A stretch of 64,000 nt of DNA from Spirometra erinaceieuropaei (Eukaryota > Platyhelminthes > Cestoda > Diphyllobothriidea > Diphyllobothriidae). Below, piece after piece: positions 42,181 to 53,250 of this stretch. Under the pieces are notes generated by a model. That model searched no databases, was not told the DNA's origin, and saw only the letters and a program-made list of their open reading frames with translations. The DNA is taken from assembly GCA_902702965.1 (NCBI GenBank), contig CACRXP010000140.1, positions 671,250 to 735,249 of the forward strand. Direction: 5' to 3'. Position numbers and translations under genes: made by a program. Position 1 is the first letter of the stretch; every line of letters begins with the position of its first letter.

Positions 42181-43469
42181 AATAACAATGATGACAACAA
42201 AAAGAATAAGTGCATACAATGCCAGTTCACAGGCATCGTCAAGAAGACTTACATTACGGATCGAGCTGGAAGTAAACAAACTCCTGAGGAAGTAAATGTG
42301 TGTGGTAGTGTTTCTGAATAGTTTGAACGGTTCAGGGGAAAAAACTGCATCCTGTGAAATGACCTCAGTCCAGAAAGGTAAGGGCTAGCGTTGTATCGGA
42401 TGTTTTTAGTTTTTTGTTCATGGATTTGGGACTGCACCAAACAGAGTGCATAGCAGAACAGTTGCCCACTGTCTGCTAAAGAATTTATCCTTAGTGTTGC
42501 AGGTTGTATAGTCTGCACCATTTCTCACAGGATGAGACCGGACAGAGGGATCAAATACTACGAACTTCATCACTACGGAAGATGGATTCGGTGGATTCAG
42601 GACGAAACATTTGTATTAGTTTTTCTGAATGCAAAAAAACGGATAATAGTTTTCTCATAAAAAGAGTAATTTTGCATAATTTTCGCCTTCCTGGGTAACT
42701 TGTTCCAGATTGCAATTGTGTTCACAGAAAGCATTGACAATATCTAACGGTATGTGTCAGAGGAAGAAACAAGAAGACTTCGTAATGACTGTTGCGTCAA
42801 GGGTAGTCAAGATGCTTTAAAGTAGTGAACAGATTTAAATTGCGATTGTTTAAGAACCTTAACAGTAAAAAGGGTCCCTTTTGAGATCGTTGAAACCACA
42901 AGAGATCAAGGCCTGAAAGTCCACAAATTCCTTGGTGAGTCAAATTTCGGAGTTACGAGGTTTAATCTCTCCTAGTAAAAAATGCTGGACTGATTCTATT
43001 GTCTTCCGCTCAATAGCACGCAGGAAGCCAAATAAAAACGAACAGCATTCCAGGCCAAATCTAACGTAAACTTTATAAAAACGCATTCTAATATCGCCAG
43101 ATTAAATATTTTGGAGGACAAACCCGGTCGTTCTGCGTGCTTTGAAGACTATCGCAGTGCAGTTTTCTGAAAGATAAATACTCATGGAATATTATACACC
43201 CTGATCCTTGATAACCCCAGGCACATTTATGTTGTGACAATCAATACTTAGTTGAGGCTGGTAGCCGTCGCCAACCATCTAATTGGGCATTTATGCCAAA
43301 AAGAGAAAGGCGCCATGTGTAGTACCACCGGGCAAAGGTCCATAGGTCGCTTCTTAGGAGTCTCGATCTGTTGGCTTAGATCGGTGTGCAACTCCCAAAT
43401 AGTCGCATATATGAAGGCCTTACCATTTCGAAATAAATATAGCAAATGATTGATAAAAAGGCAAAACAA
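42180..43469 (-). pseudogene. LINE C, 3' third (RT end, C-terminus, 3' UTR)
   Basis: Minus strand, starting at 43469 with LFCLFINHLLYLFRNGKAFIYA, which continues the RT frame that ends ...GVSQCSVLGPL at about 46075 (see insertion below). The YADD position is eroded (YATI). Further on are fragments such as RFYLASCVLLSGRQ, ...LFMRKLLSVFLH... and KNIRYNASPYLSGLRSFHRM...FPLNRSNYSETLPHTF (42521-42249). Many stops and shifts. The end near 42180 has a TTG/TTA-rich tail. Confidence 0.65.
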
Positions 43470-46080
43470 GAGAGAGAGAGGACTGCTTTATTTTAAAAAT
43501 AACTTTCAAAACTTTCAGCAAAAACGGTTCTCCAGTACACAGTGATTACCATAGAGATTAACAGGTTTTGGACAGGTGGACATGATTATATATGAAGAAA
43601 AAAGGACTTTAAGGTGCAAGATCGAGTTTTAGTTTTTGTTTTTCAACATCTTTGCAGGTGAAATACCGGGCTAGAAATGGCAGTATGGAATTCCGATAGG
43701 CCGAAGTGCGGCAAGGGATGTGGCGGAAGCATCGACGCATGGGGCGTAAGGATTTCGCAGCCATTAACTCATTATGAAGGGGATGGACGGTGTCATTCAG
43801 AATTCGGTCAGCGAATTGCTCCACCGAGTTGAAGTGTCGCTGCACGATGATATCAACTAAAATATGATAGGAAACACCAGCAGCAGAGGCAAGCATTCGA
43901 ATGACACGTTTACAAATAATTAGATCTTTTTTAAGTAAAGCTGGAAAAATAACCGGAGAACAATAAAGAATGAGTGGAAGAATACAGCCATCTATGAATC
44001 GCCAGATTAAGGACTGGGGTGTGTGATATGAACGTAGACGACGAATGTAATAAACAAGTTTTTGAATTTTTGTTAAAAGGATTGCCATGTGAAGAGAGAA
44101 AGAGAGATTTGAGGATAAAGAAACACCTAGGTACCGGAAAGAAGATACCTAATTGGGAAGAATATCCAAAGGTTCAGGAATGGGAGAGGGTAGCAATCGA
44201 AACACACACTGTACTGATTTCTGATTGTTGAGTAGGAGTCCATTATTCGAAAACCATGCGGAGACGTGATCTAAGCCATCCTTTAAAGACTGTAGGTGAG
44301 TCAGGTTTTTGAGTGGGTGGCCTACGACCATGTCATCGGCATACTTAACATACAGGCAGTCGTTTGGCGATCTCAAATCATCAGTATGTAGGGAGAAAAG
44401 ATGAGGGGATAAGATGGAACCTTGTAGAACTCCACAATTATTTGGAAGAATAGAAGATTTTCTCTTTCTCAACTGGACAAACTGAGTGCGGGAGGAAAAA
44501 TAATCTCTAAGCCAAGAGACAACCCAGCTCGGAGTGTCGCACGCAGCTGCTTTGGTCAGGGGGAGTTGGCGCGGGATAGTGTTGAAGGCGGATGAGTAGT
44601 CGAGAAAAGCACATGCATATGCACGGCATCCCTTGTCTAAGTCTCTCAAAGCTGAATGAACAACTACAGCAACAGCATCCAAGGTGCTACGCGTTGCCTT
44701 GTATGCAAATTGTAGAGAATCAGAAAAATTGACGGAGGAGTACTTAAGGGAATCTAATGCAACTCGTTCAGTAAGTTTCAGGAGTGCAGAAGAGCAGGCA
44801 ATAGGACGGAAAGATTTAGGAGCAAAAGTTAAAGATTTTTTAGGGATTGGAGTAATTCTTACTGTACGCCAGGCGTCAGGAATCTTGGACACTATGAAGG
44901 ATAGATTAATAAGGTGGGTCAAGACGGGAGCTATCTGCGAACAGCAAGACTTAAGGAGAAAAGGAGAGACACCGTCCGGCCCAGCCACCGTTGACCCGCG
45001 AATCTTTTTGAGATGGTGTTCCACCGTTGTCACAGTCACAGGAGTAAAGTCACATGGTGGTAGGTAAATTTCGTTTGGGCGAGAAGGGGAGTCGTTAGAA
45101 GTACAGATAAAACTCCGATTTAAAGAGTTTAAATCTACGTCAATGGGTTCAAGTATATTGCGTTGACCAGTGAGACGCTTGAGATTCCTCCACAGTTCAG
45201 CAGAAGGAAATGGAGAGGAGGGGGTGAATGAAGTAGAAAAAAGTTGACTAACGAATAAACCGTTAAGTCTGGCAATTTCGTTCTTTATTAAAACATTGAT
45301 ATCCTTCACCTTGTCACGCTGGCCTAGTTTGTAGAATGCTTCTTTGCGACGTCTCAAGTGTTTGAGGTATGGTGAGAAGATTCTGTCAGGCCTGACCATA
45401 ACAGTTTCACGGGGACAACAAATATGAAAAATGTGATTCAAAAATAGCGTAAGATAATTAGAGCATAATTCAGCATTTGGTAGTGCTAGAAAAGTTGGGA
45501 TGGTACTTGCAATTGAACTCTGCAGTAAGTGGATCTTATCTACGGATGTGTCTCGAACAGTAATTTTCCCCTGTGGTTTTGTAAGCAGTTGACGCTTAGA
45601 GGTGGAATAGACTTTGGGAAGTCCTAGTAGCACTGCGTAATCAGACCCGGAGAGTGGAGCTCTATTTTTTATTCAAAAAAGCTTTGGATAATTGGTCAAG
45701 ATGTGATCAAGAGGGGCATCAGCCCGTGTATTGAATGAAACAAGGTCATCAAAGCCCAGAAGGGTAATGGGCCGAAAACTCACACGGTTAAAATCACCGC
45801 ACAAAAGAATAAGATTGTCTGAGGATAATGAAGCAAGTTTTTGTGTGAGGAAGTCAAAAAAACGGCCCAGAGAGCCTTCATTTGTGGAAGGGGGTATGTA
45901 AATACTGACAAATATAATACCTTAGAGCTATTTAATAAATGGGGCTTACAGATAACAGCAATTACATCAATTAAATCACCAGAATATGAAAACAGGGGCT
46001 TACAATTTATACACCAGTCTTGATTGACAAAAATGGCCACTCCTCCACCTCTACTGCCTGTTGGAGAGCGGGCCAAGTAC
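43470..46080 (-). mobile_element. CR1-like LINE, 5'-truncated, inserted into LINE C
   Basis: The right end begins inside the endonuclease (SPTGSRGGGVAIFVNQD, about 46065). The left end carries AATAAAGCAG and a (TC)n tail (43470-43490 in reverse). Removing it rejoins LINE C in frame. It contains the pseudogene described next and is far better preserved than its host element, so it is the younger insertion. Confidence 0.8.
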
Positions 46081-46082
46081 AC
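43609..46082 (-). pseudogene. CR1-like endonuclease/reverse transcriptase, nonsense and frameshift
   Basis: Endonuclease part (46082-45670): RGGGVAIFVNQD, a frame change near 45920, then LILLCGDFNRVSF (the GDFN motif of AP-type endonucleases), PLDHILTNYPKLF, a stop, and SGSDYAVLLGLPKVY. Reverse transcriptase (45633-44152, 494 residues): STVAGPDGVSPFLLK, WRTVRITPIPKK, SFRPIACSSALLKLTERV, FAYKATRSTLDAV, AFLDYSSAFNTIP (catalytic Asp), NCGVLQGSILSPHLFSLH and YADD (residues 431-434, at 44343-44332). A TAG at 44151-44149 interrupts the frame, which continues VSSFRYLGVSLSSNL into the C-terminal domain (LYCSPVIFPALLKKDL..., IVQRHFNSVEQFADRIL, LKLDLAP) ending at 43609. Apart from two stops and one shift it is complete from mid-endonuclease on. 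Confidence 0.85.
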
Positions 46083-48480
46083 TACACTGACTGACTCCCA
46101 TCCTTACGCATGTGGAGTTGGAGAATGCATTGTAAATTATAACCCGTTGTGTGAGCGTTCGGATAAGAGGATATCGAATTCGAAATTTTGCCACTTATTT
46201 TGAGGCAGGAAAGATTCAAGAAACTATGAGCATGGTCAATACGATCAAAAGCCTTGGTGAAATCGAAATAGCCTGTGTTCAGTGGGAAACCGCTGTTCCT
46301 GGATTGGAGAACATGATGAAAGAGAGAGAGAGCTGGTAGGTGTCGTAAGACCGAACTTCGAGGACTCCAAACTCAGCAGCATTTAGCATGTCATTCTCCG
46401 CTAATTGGAACATCATCTATCTTTGATAAGTGTCTCTATGATTTTAGAAACTGCTAGGAGGGTGTGCTTGGGAATAGGCAGATGTGATACAGGTTTCAAT
46501 TTTGAAAGCAAAATTAAATATCATGCACAAGAGGAACGGATAAATCTCATTTGCGGACGCTTTTAACATGCAAACCGGGAAACCATGAGATCCCTGGTTA
46601 TGAGATTGACGAAAACGTCGTATCGATACAGCCACATCTTAAAAGGTGAAAGTTATAGTTTCGAGAAAGGCATCGACAAAAACCTGGATATTCGGACGCG
46701 GAGCGGTTAAATCTTTAGTAAACATTTAGGAAAATAAAGCATCGAAACTATCGGCAGTCAAATTGGTGTCTGCTGCAGAATTTTCAAGAGCGTCTCAGAG
46801 GATGGGATGATGCGTTTTTCTATATGCTGTTATTGTTTGAGAAAAAGCTTTCGTGAAAATTCTGGAACATTTTCCAGCAAAGTGAGTTTAATTATTTTTG
46901 AGTCTAGTTACCCGCAGTTGGTTGGGCGGGCAACTTGGCACAGATGTGACTTAACTCACGTCCCCCAGTGAGGCCTCGTGGCTCAGATGGCTGGAGCGTT
47001 GGTTGTATTAAGGCCTCCTCTTGCTGTCATGGGTCCGAATTCCCCCGAGGCGTCGAGTTTTTCACAAATTGGGTCAAAATGAATTTTTTTGCTGGAGACG
47101 AAACGCGAAATAAGCGGATCGAAAACTTCGTACAGTTTGGCGGTGCAAATATTTACACTCGAACTTAGGTAGATATTAGTCCAGTCGTAGAAATTGAGGT
47201 AAGTTAATAATTCATTTTAACGGTTTGGTCGGAAATCGAAGAAAAAGCTATACTCTAAGAACAAAATTTCATCAGCTGCCAGTTCTAATGTAGAGACAAC
47301 TACGTCGTGATCTGAGCCTCCTAGTGGGCCTAGGGACAACACCGGCAAAGGCATGCAACATATACGGAAAATAAACTCAAGTATGCTCGATCAACGGGTG
47401 CGAAAATTGATAACCTGTCTTCATATTTCAACATCCACAGCCTCCGGTAAGTGTTCCAACCGCCGGAAGACAGAGACCAGCGGACTTCATGGAGATTGAA
47501 GTCACCTGCAACCAACTGACACTCCAAGTTTACATCTGCCGCAGTATGAAATTCCTATGAGAGGCAAATATCAAAATCCCTCTGGCGTTGAGTAGAGAAT
47601 ACTTATTTTTTTAAACGACTTGAAACTCTCAGCTACCTTCTACCACGGAAAGATACGGGAGATCCAGTGGCAGAAATGCAAGTGTTTGCGTAACATAAAC
47701 GCAATTTTCCCCAACACGGATGTCTTGACGATCATTCCGAATGCAGGTATAACCTAAAAGAGAGTTCGGAATCAGCTACGGAAGCTGTTGCCCATGTCTC
47801 AGATAATAGGACAATATCTGGGGAGTGGGAGAACGCCAACATCGGAAGCAAGAATATCTTATTTAACAGGGATCTGACCTTTAGAACGAAAAGTTTGGGT
47901 GGAGAGACTGCTAGTTTCTGAGGGAGGTGGGCTAAGTCGTCCAGTATTTGACAGCCTACGCGACATAGGGCTTGGATGTCCCTGTTCGATTTTGTAAAAA
48001 AATTTGTGGCATCGAAAGAGTCCGATGGGAATGAAGGGGAATAGGATTTGGAAGAGAAAGTGAGGGGCAGGAGAACTGGTTATTATTGTTAGCTAACTGA
48101 TTTTCTCCAGGAAATCTATGGGCAGGATACTGTAACGCATTCCCGCAGAGGTGACAACAAAGATCAGGTGAGATTACTGAACCCGCATGAAAATTCGCAC
48201 AAGTATTCATCAGGTAATACGGCCGTGGAGGGAACATGTTGGAGAGTAAGGGGCGCACTGCTTCGACTGGAGCGGACATTCCATTCACTGACGGGAATAT
48301 TGGCATGTTTGATTTAAACGCTTCGATATAAGCGCTGGGGGTAGTTGAAAATGCGTCGTGTTTGAAATCATGCAGTTTGAGGAGGTGACAAGCAAGTGTT
48401 GAGAGGAAGTTCTCTTAGATAAACTGCAAAGTCAAGGTCAACGTGCGCAGCACGATTTTGAAAAGATTAGTGAAAGTTAT
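46070..48480 (-). pseudogene. LINE C, ORF1 end, endonuclease and RT start, heavily mutated
   Basis: ORF1-like end (48306-47956, contains CCHLCGNALQYPAH, a possible zinc-binding motif). Then endonuclease pieces: LFVLKVRSLLNK, DIVLLSETWA (47900-47790), LVAGDFNLHEVRWS (47510-47470), GGSDHDVVVSTLEL (47320-47270). After the SINE at 46905-47095 come RT pieces: NTGYFDFTKAFDRIDHA (about 46290-46240) and VRMGVSQCSVLGPL (46105-46070), where the CR1-like element interrupts. The rest is at 42180-43469. Numerous stops and shifts; an old element. Confidence 0.65.
46905..47095 (+). repeat. SINE family A, copy inserted in LINE C
   Basis: GGTTGGGCGGGCAACTTGGC, the tRNA-like core GAGGCCTCGTGGCTCAGATGG...GGTCCGAATTCCCCCGAGGC, and a GGGTCAAAATGAA tail with T-run. 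Diverged from the other copies. It splits LINE C between endonuclease and RT. Confidence 0.75.
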
Positions 48481-48499
48481 ATTTCTGGATTCAGTTCCT

Positions 48500-49045
48500 A
48501 ATCTCTTGCACAGTGTTCTTGTGTAGATCTGACAAAATTTTATATTTGTTGTCATTAGTCATCTTCGTTTTCCGTCGTGTTTCGGCGATTTGTCGTAAAT
48601 CAGAAATCTACTGTCGTAGTTTTTCACCCGACATAGCCTCAATCGTGTCAAGTCTTACTTGCATATACAAAAGGTTTTCCTCGTATAAATATAGAATAGC
48701 ATTATATTTTAAACGATAAACCGTCTCCACTGACAGCTTTTATGTTCGGTGTATTGAGAATTATACTGTTCCCTATTTTATCCTACATAGCCTCATTATC
48801 CAATTCAGATTTATTCATAGTTCTGTTTGGCCACCTACGAAATTGTCATTTGCCCGTTTTTTTCAAGTTTGCATTCTATTATTAAGCAAAATTTGCTTAT
48901 TATAAACTGTGCTGTCTGGTCCACCAATATCGACAGCTTTCAGAAATTGTTTCATCATACATAGCCTCATCCATATATCCTCGAAGTTTCGACAGTTATC
49001 ATCCATATGAATATCTGGGTTTAAGTCTTATATTGCTTTTTCGAC
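48500..49045 (+). promoter_or_regulatory. 5' UTR of LINE A with ~160 bp repeated units
   Basis: ACATAGCCTCA recurs at 48634, 48787 and 48960 (spacings 153 and 173), each followed within ~100-150 bases by a GACAGCTT-type block. Tandem 5' UTR monomers act as internal promoters in several LINE families; that role here is inferred. The array ends just before the ORF1 start. Confidence 0.5.
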
Positions 49046-50407
49046 ATGATACCTCAGGCAACCCTTCGTCGAAATCTGAAGGAAAGTAAACTTCATCTGA
49101 AACCCATTGTTCATAAGAAAAAAATTGATCTAGGGGCGCTTAATGATTTTAACAACTTTATGTCTCGTTGCGGATCAATTTGTTCTGTTCTTGGTGCCCT
49201 TCTTGACGGAAAGTTGCCAACGCTTACGTCTCAGCAGTGTGCGAAGCTCATGCCTCTCATTAACCTGGTTGCTACTGAGACTGAAGACAGGCACAAACGA
49301 AGTTTCAATTTTATATTAAAAAACGTTCCTAAGAGTAGACAGCCAATAGATGTCGCTTTTCATTTCCTTTATTCATGCGGCTTCAACTTTAGTGTCGCTG
49401 AAGCTAAAAGGCTTTCATCTAAGAGCAAGAATCCACCAATTCTTGTCAAACTCTTTTCGTCGATAGAAGTGGATTTGATTTTCTCCCATTTGGAGCGCTC
49501 GACTCAATATCTCAGGGGAAATAAACTTTTTACTAGTCGCGATCAAACTCCACTGCAACGAAGAGTTTCTCCCCCATTAACAAACGTAAAGCCACCCCCG
49601 TATTCTACTCATATGCCTTTTACCTCTAAAGCAGTTTCTCCATCTGGTGTCGACCAAATCTCCCCACTATCTACAGCGGCCCCAGTTCCATCTAGCTCTA
49701 CGACTGATCACATTATCACAGAGACAGTTAAAACTAGCCTCCTTAAAACTCCCCCACAAAGCAAGGATTGTTCAAATGCGGCTCCCAAATTTACTTGGGA
49801 GCTTGATCTTAACAGTAAAGATGAGCCAGTGCTTGAAGCACAACCGACTCCCAGCACTCAGAATAATGATTTAGTTAATAAACTTACATCGAATCCACCC
49901 CGTTCCCACGCCTGGCCACTCAGGTCTGACCTTGTGGTTATGTCCAATAAGCTAGATGATAGCTCAGGGAGATCTTTACCTGTTCCTATCCCGAATTCTC
50001 AACTTTACGCCCCAGTTGTGAAGCCCTCTTACACACCAGACTGCAAAATGCAAGTATATAGCATTGCTGATAACTTTTCTAATCCCACCGCTAGTCTGAC
50101 ACCCCAAATAATAAAGTCCTTTCCTGATGTTAATTGTTTCCCGAAGCCATTACGTTCGCCACCTAACATAAGCTGTCCCTCATATTATGCTAACTATTCC
50201 CAAAATCCTACTTTCATACGTCCTATTTTTCAAACCCAACAAAATAACTTTTCTCTTTCTGGGTCCTCCTCAAATGCTTTTCCACATAATGCTGCATCTC
50301 TAGTTAGTAGTTACCCCATAAATTTTAGACCGCAGAAACTTTGTACTCCACTAATTGCTTCGTTCCAACAGCTTAATTTTCCACCTCCAGCTCTTCCTTT
50401 TTTATAA
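49046..50407 (+). CDS. LINE A ORF1 protein, intact
   Basis: A 453-residue open frame with an ATG (49046) right after the 5' UTR repeats. N-terminal ~165 residues are Lys/Leu-rich and probably helical (SRCGSICSVLGALLDGKLPTL..., RSFNFILKNVPKS, VDLIFSHLERS). The remainder is Ser/Pro-rich and probably disordered. The FNFILKNVP...FHFLYSCGF...AKRLSSK...PILVKLFS arrangement resembles the N-terminal RNA-binding-type domain in many CR1/Jockey ORF1 proteins (a fold with short basic strands), and no zinc knuckle is seen. The endonuclease frame starts within ~10-40 bases of its stop, as in two-ORF LINEs. It is the longest undamaged LINE frame here, but its ORF2 is broken. Confidence 0.7.
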   Translation: MIPQATLRRNLKESKLHLKPIVHKKKIDLGALNDFNNFMSRCGSICSVLGALLDGKLPTLTSQQCAKLMPLINLVATETEDRHKRSFNFILKNVPKSRQPIDVAFHFLYSCGFNFSVAEAKRLSSKSKNPPILVKLFSSIEVDLIFSHLERSTQYLRGNKLFTSRDQTPLQRRVSPPLTNVKPPPYSTHMPFTSKAVSPSGVDQISPLSTAAPVPSSSTTDHIITETVKTSLLKTPPQSKDCSNAAPKFTWELDLNSKDEPVLEAQPTPSTQNNDLVNKLTSNPPRSHAWPLRSDLVVMSNKLDDSSGRSLPVPIPNSQLYAPVVKPSYTPDCKMQVYSIADNFSNPTASLTPQIIKSFPDVNCFPKPLRSPPNISCPSYYANYSQNPTFIRPIFQTQQNNFSLSGSSSNAFPHNAASLVSSYPINFRPQKLCTPLIASFQQLNFPPPALPFL

Positions 50408-50409
50408 GT

Positions 50410-51186
50410 AGCAATGAGCGGAACCTACATATTAGGAATACGCTCAGTCTTGTCTCTCTCAACGCAAGACCGTTCGTGCAAAAGATGACACACCTAAGAA
50501 GTGTAGCTGTTGAGTTTGACACAGATGTATTGTGCATTACAGAATCTTGGGCTCACTCTCTAATTTCAGAATCGGCACTTAATATAGATAACTTCAGTTT
50601 ATACCGCCAGGATCGTGCCGAAAGACGCGGCGTGGATGCCTTCTTTACATAAGAGCCTCACTTGCACAATCGTCTTATGACTTGAACATTTCCTCCTTCT
50701 CTGGAAATTTATGTTTTGCTTCGGTAATCCTTCCGCAAAATAGGAAAGCCTTAGTCGGATGTTTATATAATCCTCCTTGTTCCTCCGGAAATGAAAGCCA
50801 ACTTAGTGATCTCTGAAAAAATTTGAGAAACTTCTTTCACTGTCAAGAAAATCGTAGGCGATTTTAATTTGCCAGAAATTGACTGGCACACACATACTTC
50901 TCCTCCTAGATTCCAGAAGCTGCTTGATACAATTTACTTTTCAAACCTGACTCAATTAGTTCACTCTTCGACCAGAAACGATAGTGTTTTAGACTTAATT
51001 TTTACTAATGGCACCTTCCCTTTATCTATGGATTTTTATCATGACCTCTTTGCAAGTGATCATGCATTAATCCATTGTCGCCTTCCAGTTGCCATTTCTG
51101 CAAAGCCAACAGTTCAACGTAGTATTTTTGACTTTGCTAATGTTTACAAGGAATTAGTAAATAACTTTACATGCACTCTTGATTGA
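50410..51186 (+). pseudogene. LINE A ORF2, AP-like endonuclease domain, disabled
   Basis: SLVSLNARPFVQKM (50450-50490), DTDVLCITESWAHSLI with the catalytic Glu (50520-50570), LYRQDRAERRGVDAFF then a TAA near 50652 and lost frame, GDFNLPEIDW (50860-50890), LTQLVHSSTRNDSVLDLIFTNG (50950-51010), FASDHALIHC with the SDH motif (51050-51080). A further stop (TGA) is at 51184-51186. Domain order is that of a CR1-type endonuclease. Confidence 0.75.
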
Positions 51187-51235
51187 CACAATATTTTTTA
51201 AAATAATGATCTAAATTTTTTCAACAATTTACTAC

Positions 51236-51968
51236 AATGCATATTACTACAATGATATTATATGTGTAACAGAATCTTGGACACATTCTCTAATTCCTGA
51301 CTCTGCCCTTCTCATAGATGACTTCGATTTTTACCGCCAAGACCGCACGACTAGGCGTGGGGGTGGTTGTCTTCTTTATCTTAAATCCTACCTNNNNNNN
51401 NNNNNNNNNNNNNNNNNNNNNNNNNNNNNNNNNNNNNNNNNNNNNNNNNNNNNNNNNNNNNNNNNNNNNNNNNNNNNNNNNNNNNNNNNNNNNNNNNNNN
51501 NNNNNNNNNNNNNNNNNNNNNNNNNNNNNNNNNNNNNNNNNNNNNNNNNNNNNNNNNNNNNNNNNNNNNNNNNNNNNNNNNNNNNNNNNNNNNNNNNNNN
51601 NNNNNNNNNNNNNNNNNNNNNNNNNNNNNNNNNNNNNNNNNNNNNNNNNNNNNNNNNNNNNNNNNNNNNNNNNNNNNNNNNNNNNNNNNNNNNNNNNNNN
51701 NNNNNNNNNNNNNNNNNNNNNNNNNNNNNNNNNNNNNNNNNNNNNNNNNNNNNNNNNNNNNNNNNNNNNNNNNNNNNNNNNNNNNNNNNNNNNNNNNNNN
51801 NNNNNNNNNNNNNNNNNNNNNNNNNNNNNATTCAGAAACTATGAATTGCATTTTGTAAAGATTCAGCCTACCTCGTCTAAAACTCGCATGCAAATTTATT
51901 TTAACTTGCTTTGATGGGACCCCGACGGGTCTTTAATAAAAATTATCTATCTATCTATCTATCTATCT
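51236..51968 (+). mobile_element. second LINE-A-family copy nested in LINE A (mostly in gap)
   Basis: 51255-51393 repeats the endonuclease start (CVTESWTHSLIPDSALLIDD, FYRQDRTTRRGGG), a second version of 50530-50640 and better preserved. After the gap, 51830-51968 is the family 3' end (TAATAAAAATT then (ATCT)n preceded by CCCCGACGGGTCTT). Beyond it the host LINE A resumes. With endonuclease at one side and 3' UTR at the other, the true missing length should be ~2 kb or more unless the copy is internally deleted, so the 436 N may be arbitrary. Confidence 0.7.
51394..51829. other. assembly gap (436 N)
   Basis: Lies inside the nested LINE copy; open frames spanning it are not real. Confidence 1.
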
Positions 51969-53105
51969 AACAGAAGGTCTTCTTGACCTTATTCCTCGGA
52001 AGACGTTCAAATCGAGTGCTAATTCCACTGCTGTCCCACACTTTCTTAAAAACAGACTTAAAAAGTTACGGAAGCAGTTTAAAGATCCTTCTGTGAGCTC
52101 ATTATCAGTTCATCTAAGAATCGTTGAAATATTTGAATTAGCTTCGAAAATGAGGCTCGCGCGAGATAGACGTAGAGAGTCTTTAGCTATTAATGACATG
52201 AATGCTTCTAAATCAGTTGCTCAGATCTTCCGTCAAAGATAATCAGCTAAGTCCCACCAACTCATTCCGTCTTTGCTTAGTACTAGCGATGCCTTCATTA
52301 CAGAAGAGTCAGGCAAGGCAGAAATTTTAAATTCGTTCTTTGCCAAACATTTCACTATTGAAACTGAACCAATCCCTTTAATTCCTCCGTTGTCTGATGC
52401 TTCTCTTGGCATCATTAATTTTTCTCCTAAATGTATTTAAAAACTGATAAGTCATCTTCCTAACTCTCACTCAGTAGTTACGGACAATATCCCAAACTCT
52501 TTTATAAAACAGCTAAGAGATTTTCCTCCTCAGCTTAGCAAAATTTTTTCAGTATTTCTCGTAAATGGCTTCTTCCCTGACTATTGGAAAACTTCTATTA
52601 TTATTCCAGTATTTAAGTCTGGCTGTCGTTCTGACGTACAGAACTATCGAGGTGTCCATAAAACACCCTCTCTCGCCAAAATCTTTGAAAAAATTATCGC
52701 CGTAAAAATTACCGACTTTTGCATGGCCAGTCAAGTTATTAGCCCTTCCCAGCATGGTTTTTTACCAGATCGCTCTTGTGAAACATGTCATCTGTCGTTT
52801 CTCAATCTACTTACCTCTCTTCGTAATGATCATCTATCCATTGTCGTTATTTATTTTGATCTTAGTAAATCCGTTGATAAAAGACTCTTGGTTAAATTGG
52901 AAGCTATGGGAATTCGCAGTCCATTAATAGACTTTCTCAGGTCATACCTGTCTAATCGTAAACAAAAGGTTTTGGTTGGATCTTCACTTTCCAGTGAAAG
53001 CCCTAATGTAAGTGGCGTCCTACAAGGCACCGTTTTAGGTCCCCTTTTGTTCTTGCTTTACATAAATGATATTTCGGCAGCAGTTAAACATTCTCAATCA
53101 TTTCC
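51969..53105 (+). pseudogene. LINE A ORF2, reverse transcriptase N-terminal two thirds, truncated
   Basis: LDLIPRKTFKSSANSTAVP... linker, stops at 52239 and 52436, then PNSFIKQLRDFPPQLSKIF, FFPDYWKTSIIIPVFKSG, NYRGVHKTPSLAKIFEKI, ISPSQHGFLPDRSCETCHL, VVIYFDLSKSVDK (catalytic Asp region), FLRSYLSNRKQKVLVG, and SGVLQGTVLGPLLFLLYINDI. The homology stops at AAVKHSQSF (about 53103), before the YADD box, where GC-rich sequence begins. The clade looks CR1/Jockey-like. Confidence 0.8.
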
Positions 53106-53250
53106 CTGCCAGCACCAGCCCCGCCTAGCCCCGCCTGGCCCCCTCAATAATGGCGGGGCCAGAGGGGGCCATGAAGAGGTTAGGCGGGGCTGTGGAGGGG
53201 GCTGTGCGGGGCATGCAACGCGATAGCCCCGCCTGGCCCCACCAGCGAAA
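53106..53250. repeat. GC-rich imperfect palindrome
   Basis: AGCCCCGCCTAGCCCCGCC, then GGCGGGGCCAGAGGGGGCC and GTTAGGCGGGGCTGTGG, then GCCCCGCCTGGCCCC: several inverted GGCGGGGC/GCCCCGCC copies in a region otherwise ~40% GC. It marks the exact end of LINE A homology. Confidence 0.7.

Noticed and set aside
49046..50407. Host gene
   Set aside because: Placed between LINE 5' UTR repeats and a LINE endonuclease in the same strand; best explained as LINE ORF1.
51318..51914. Open frames spanning 51394-51829
   Set aside because: They run through N; the true coding frame at 51255-51393 is a different one (LINE endonuclease).
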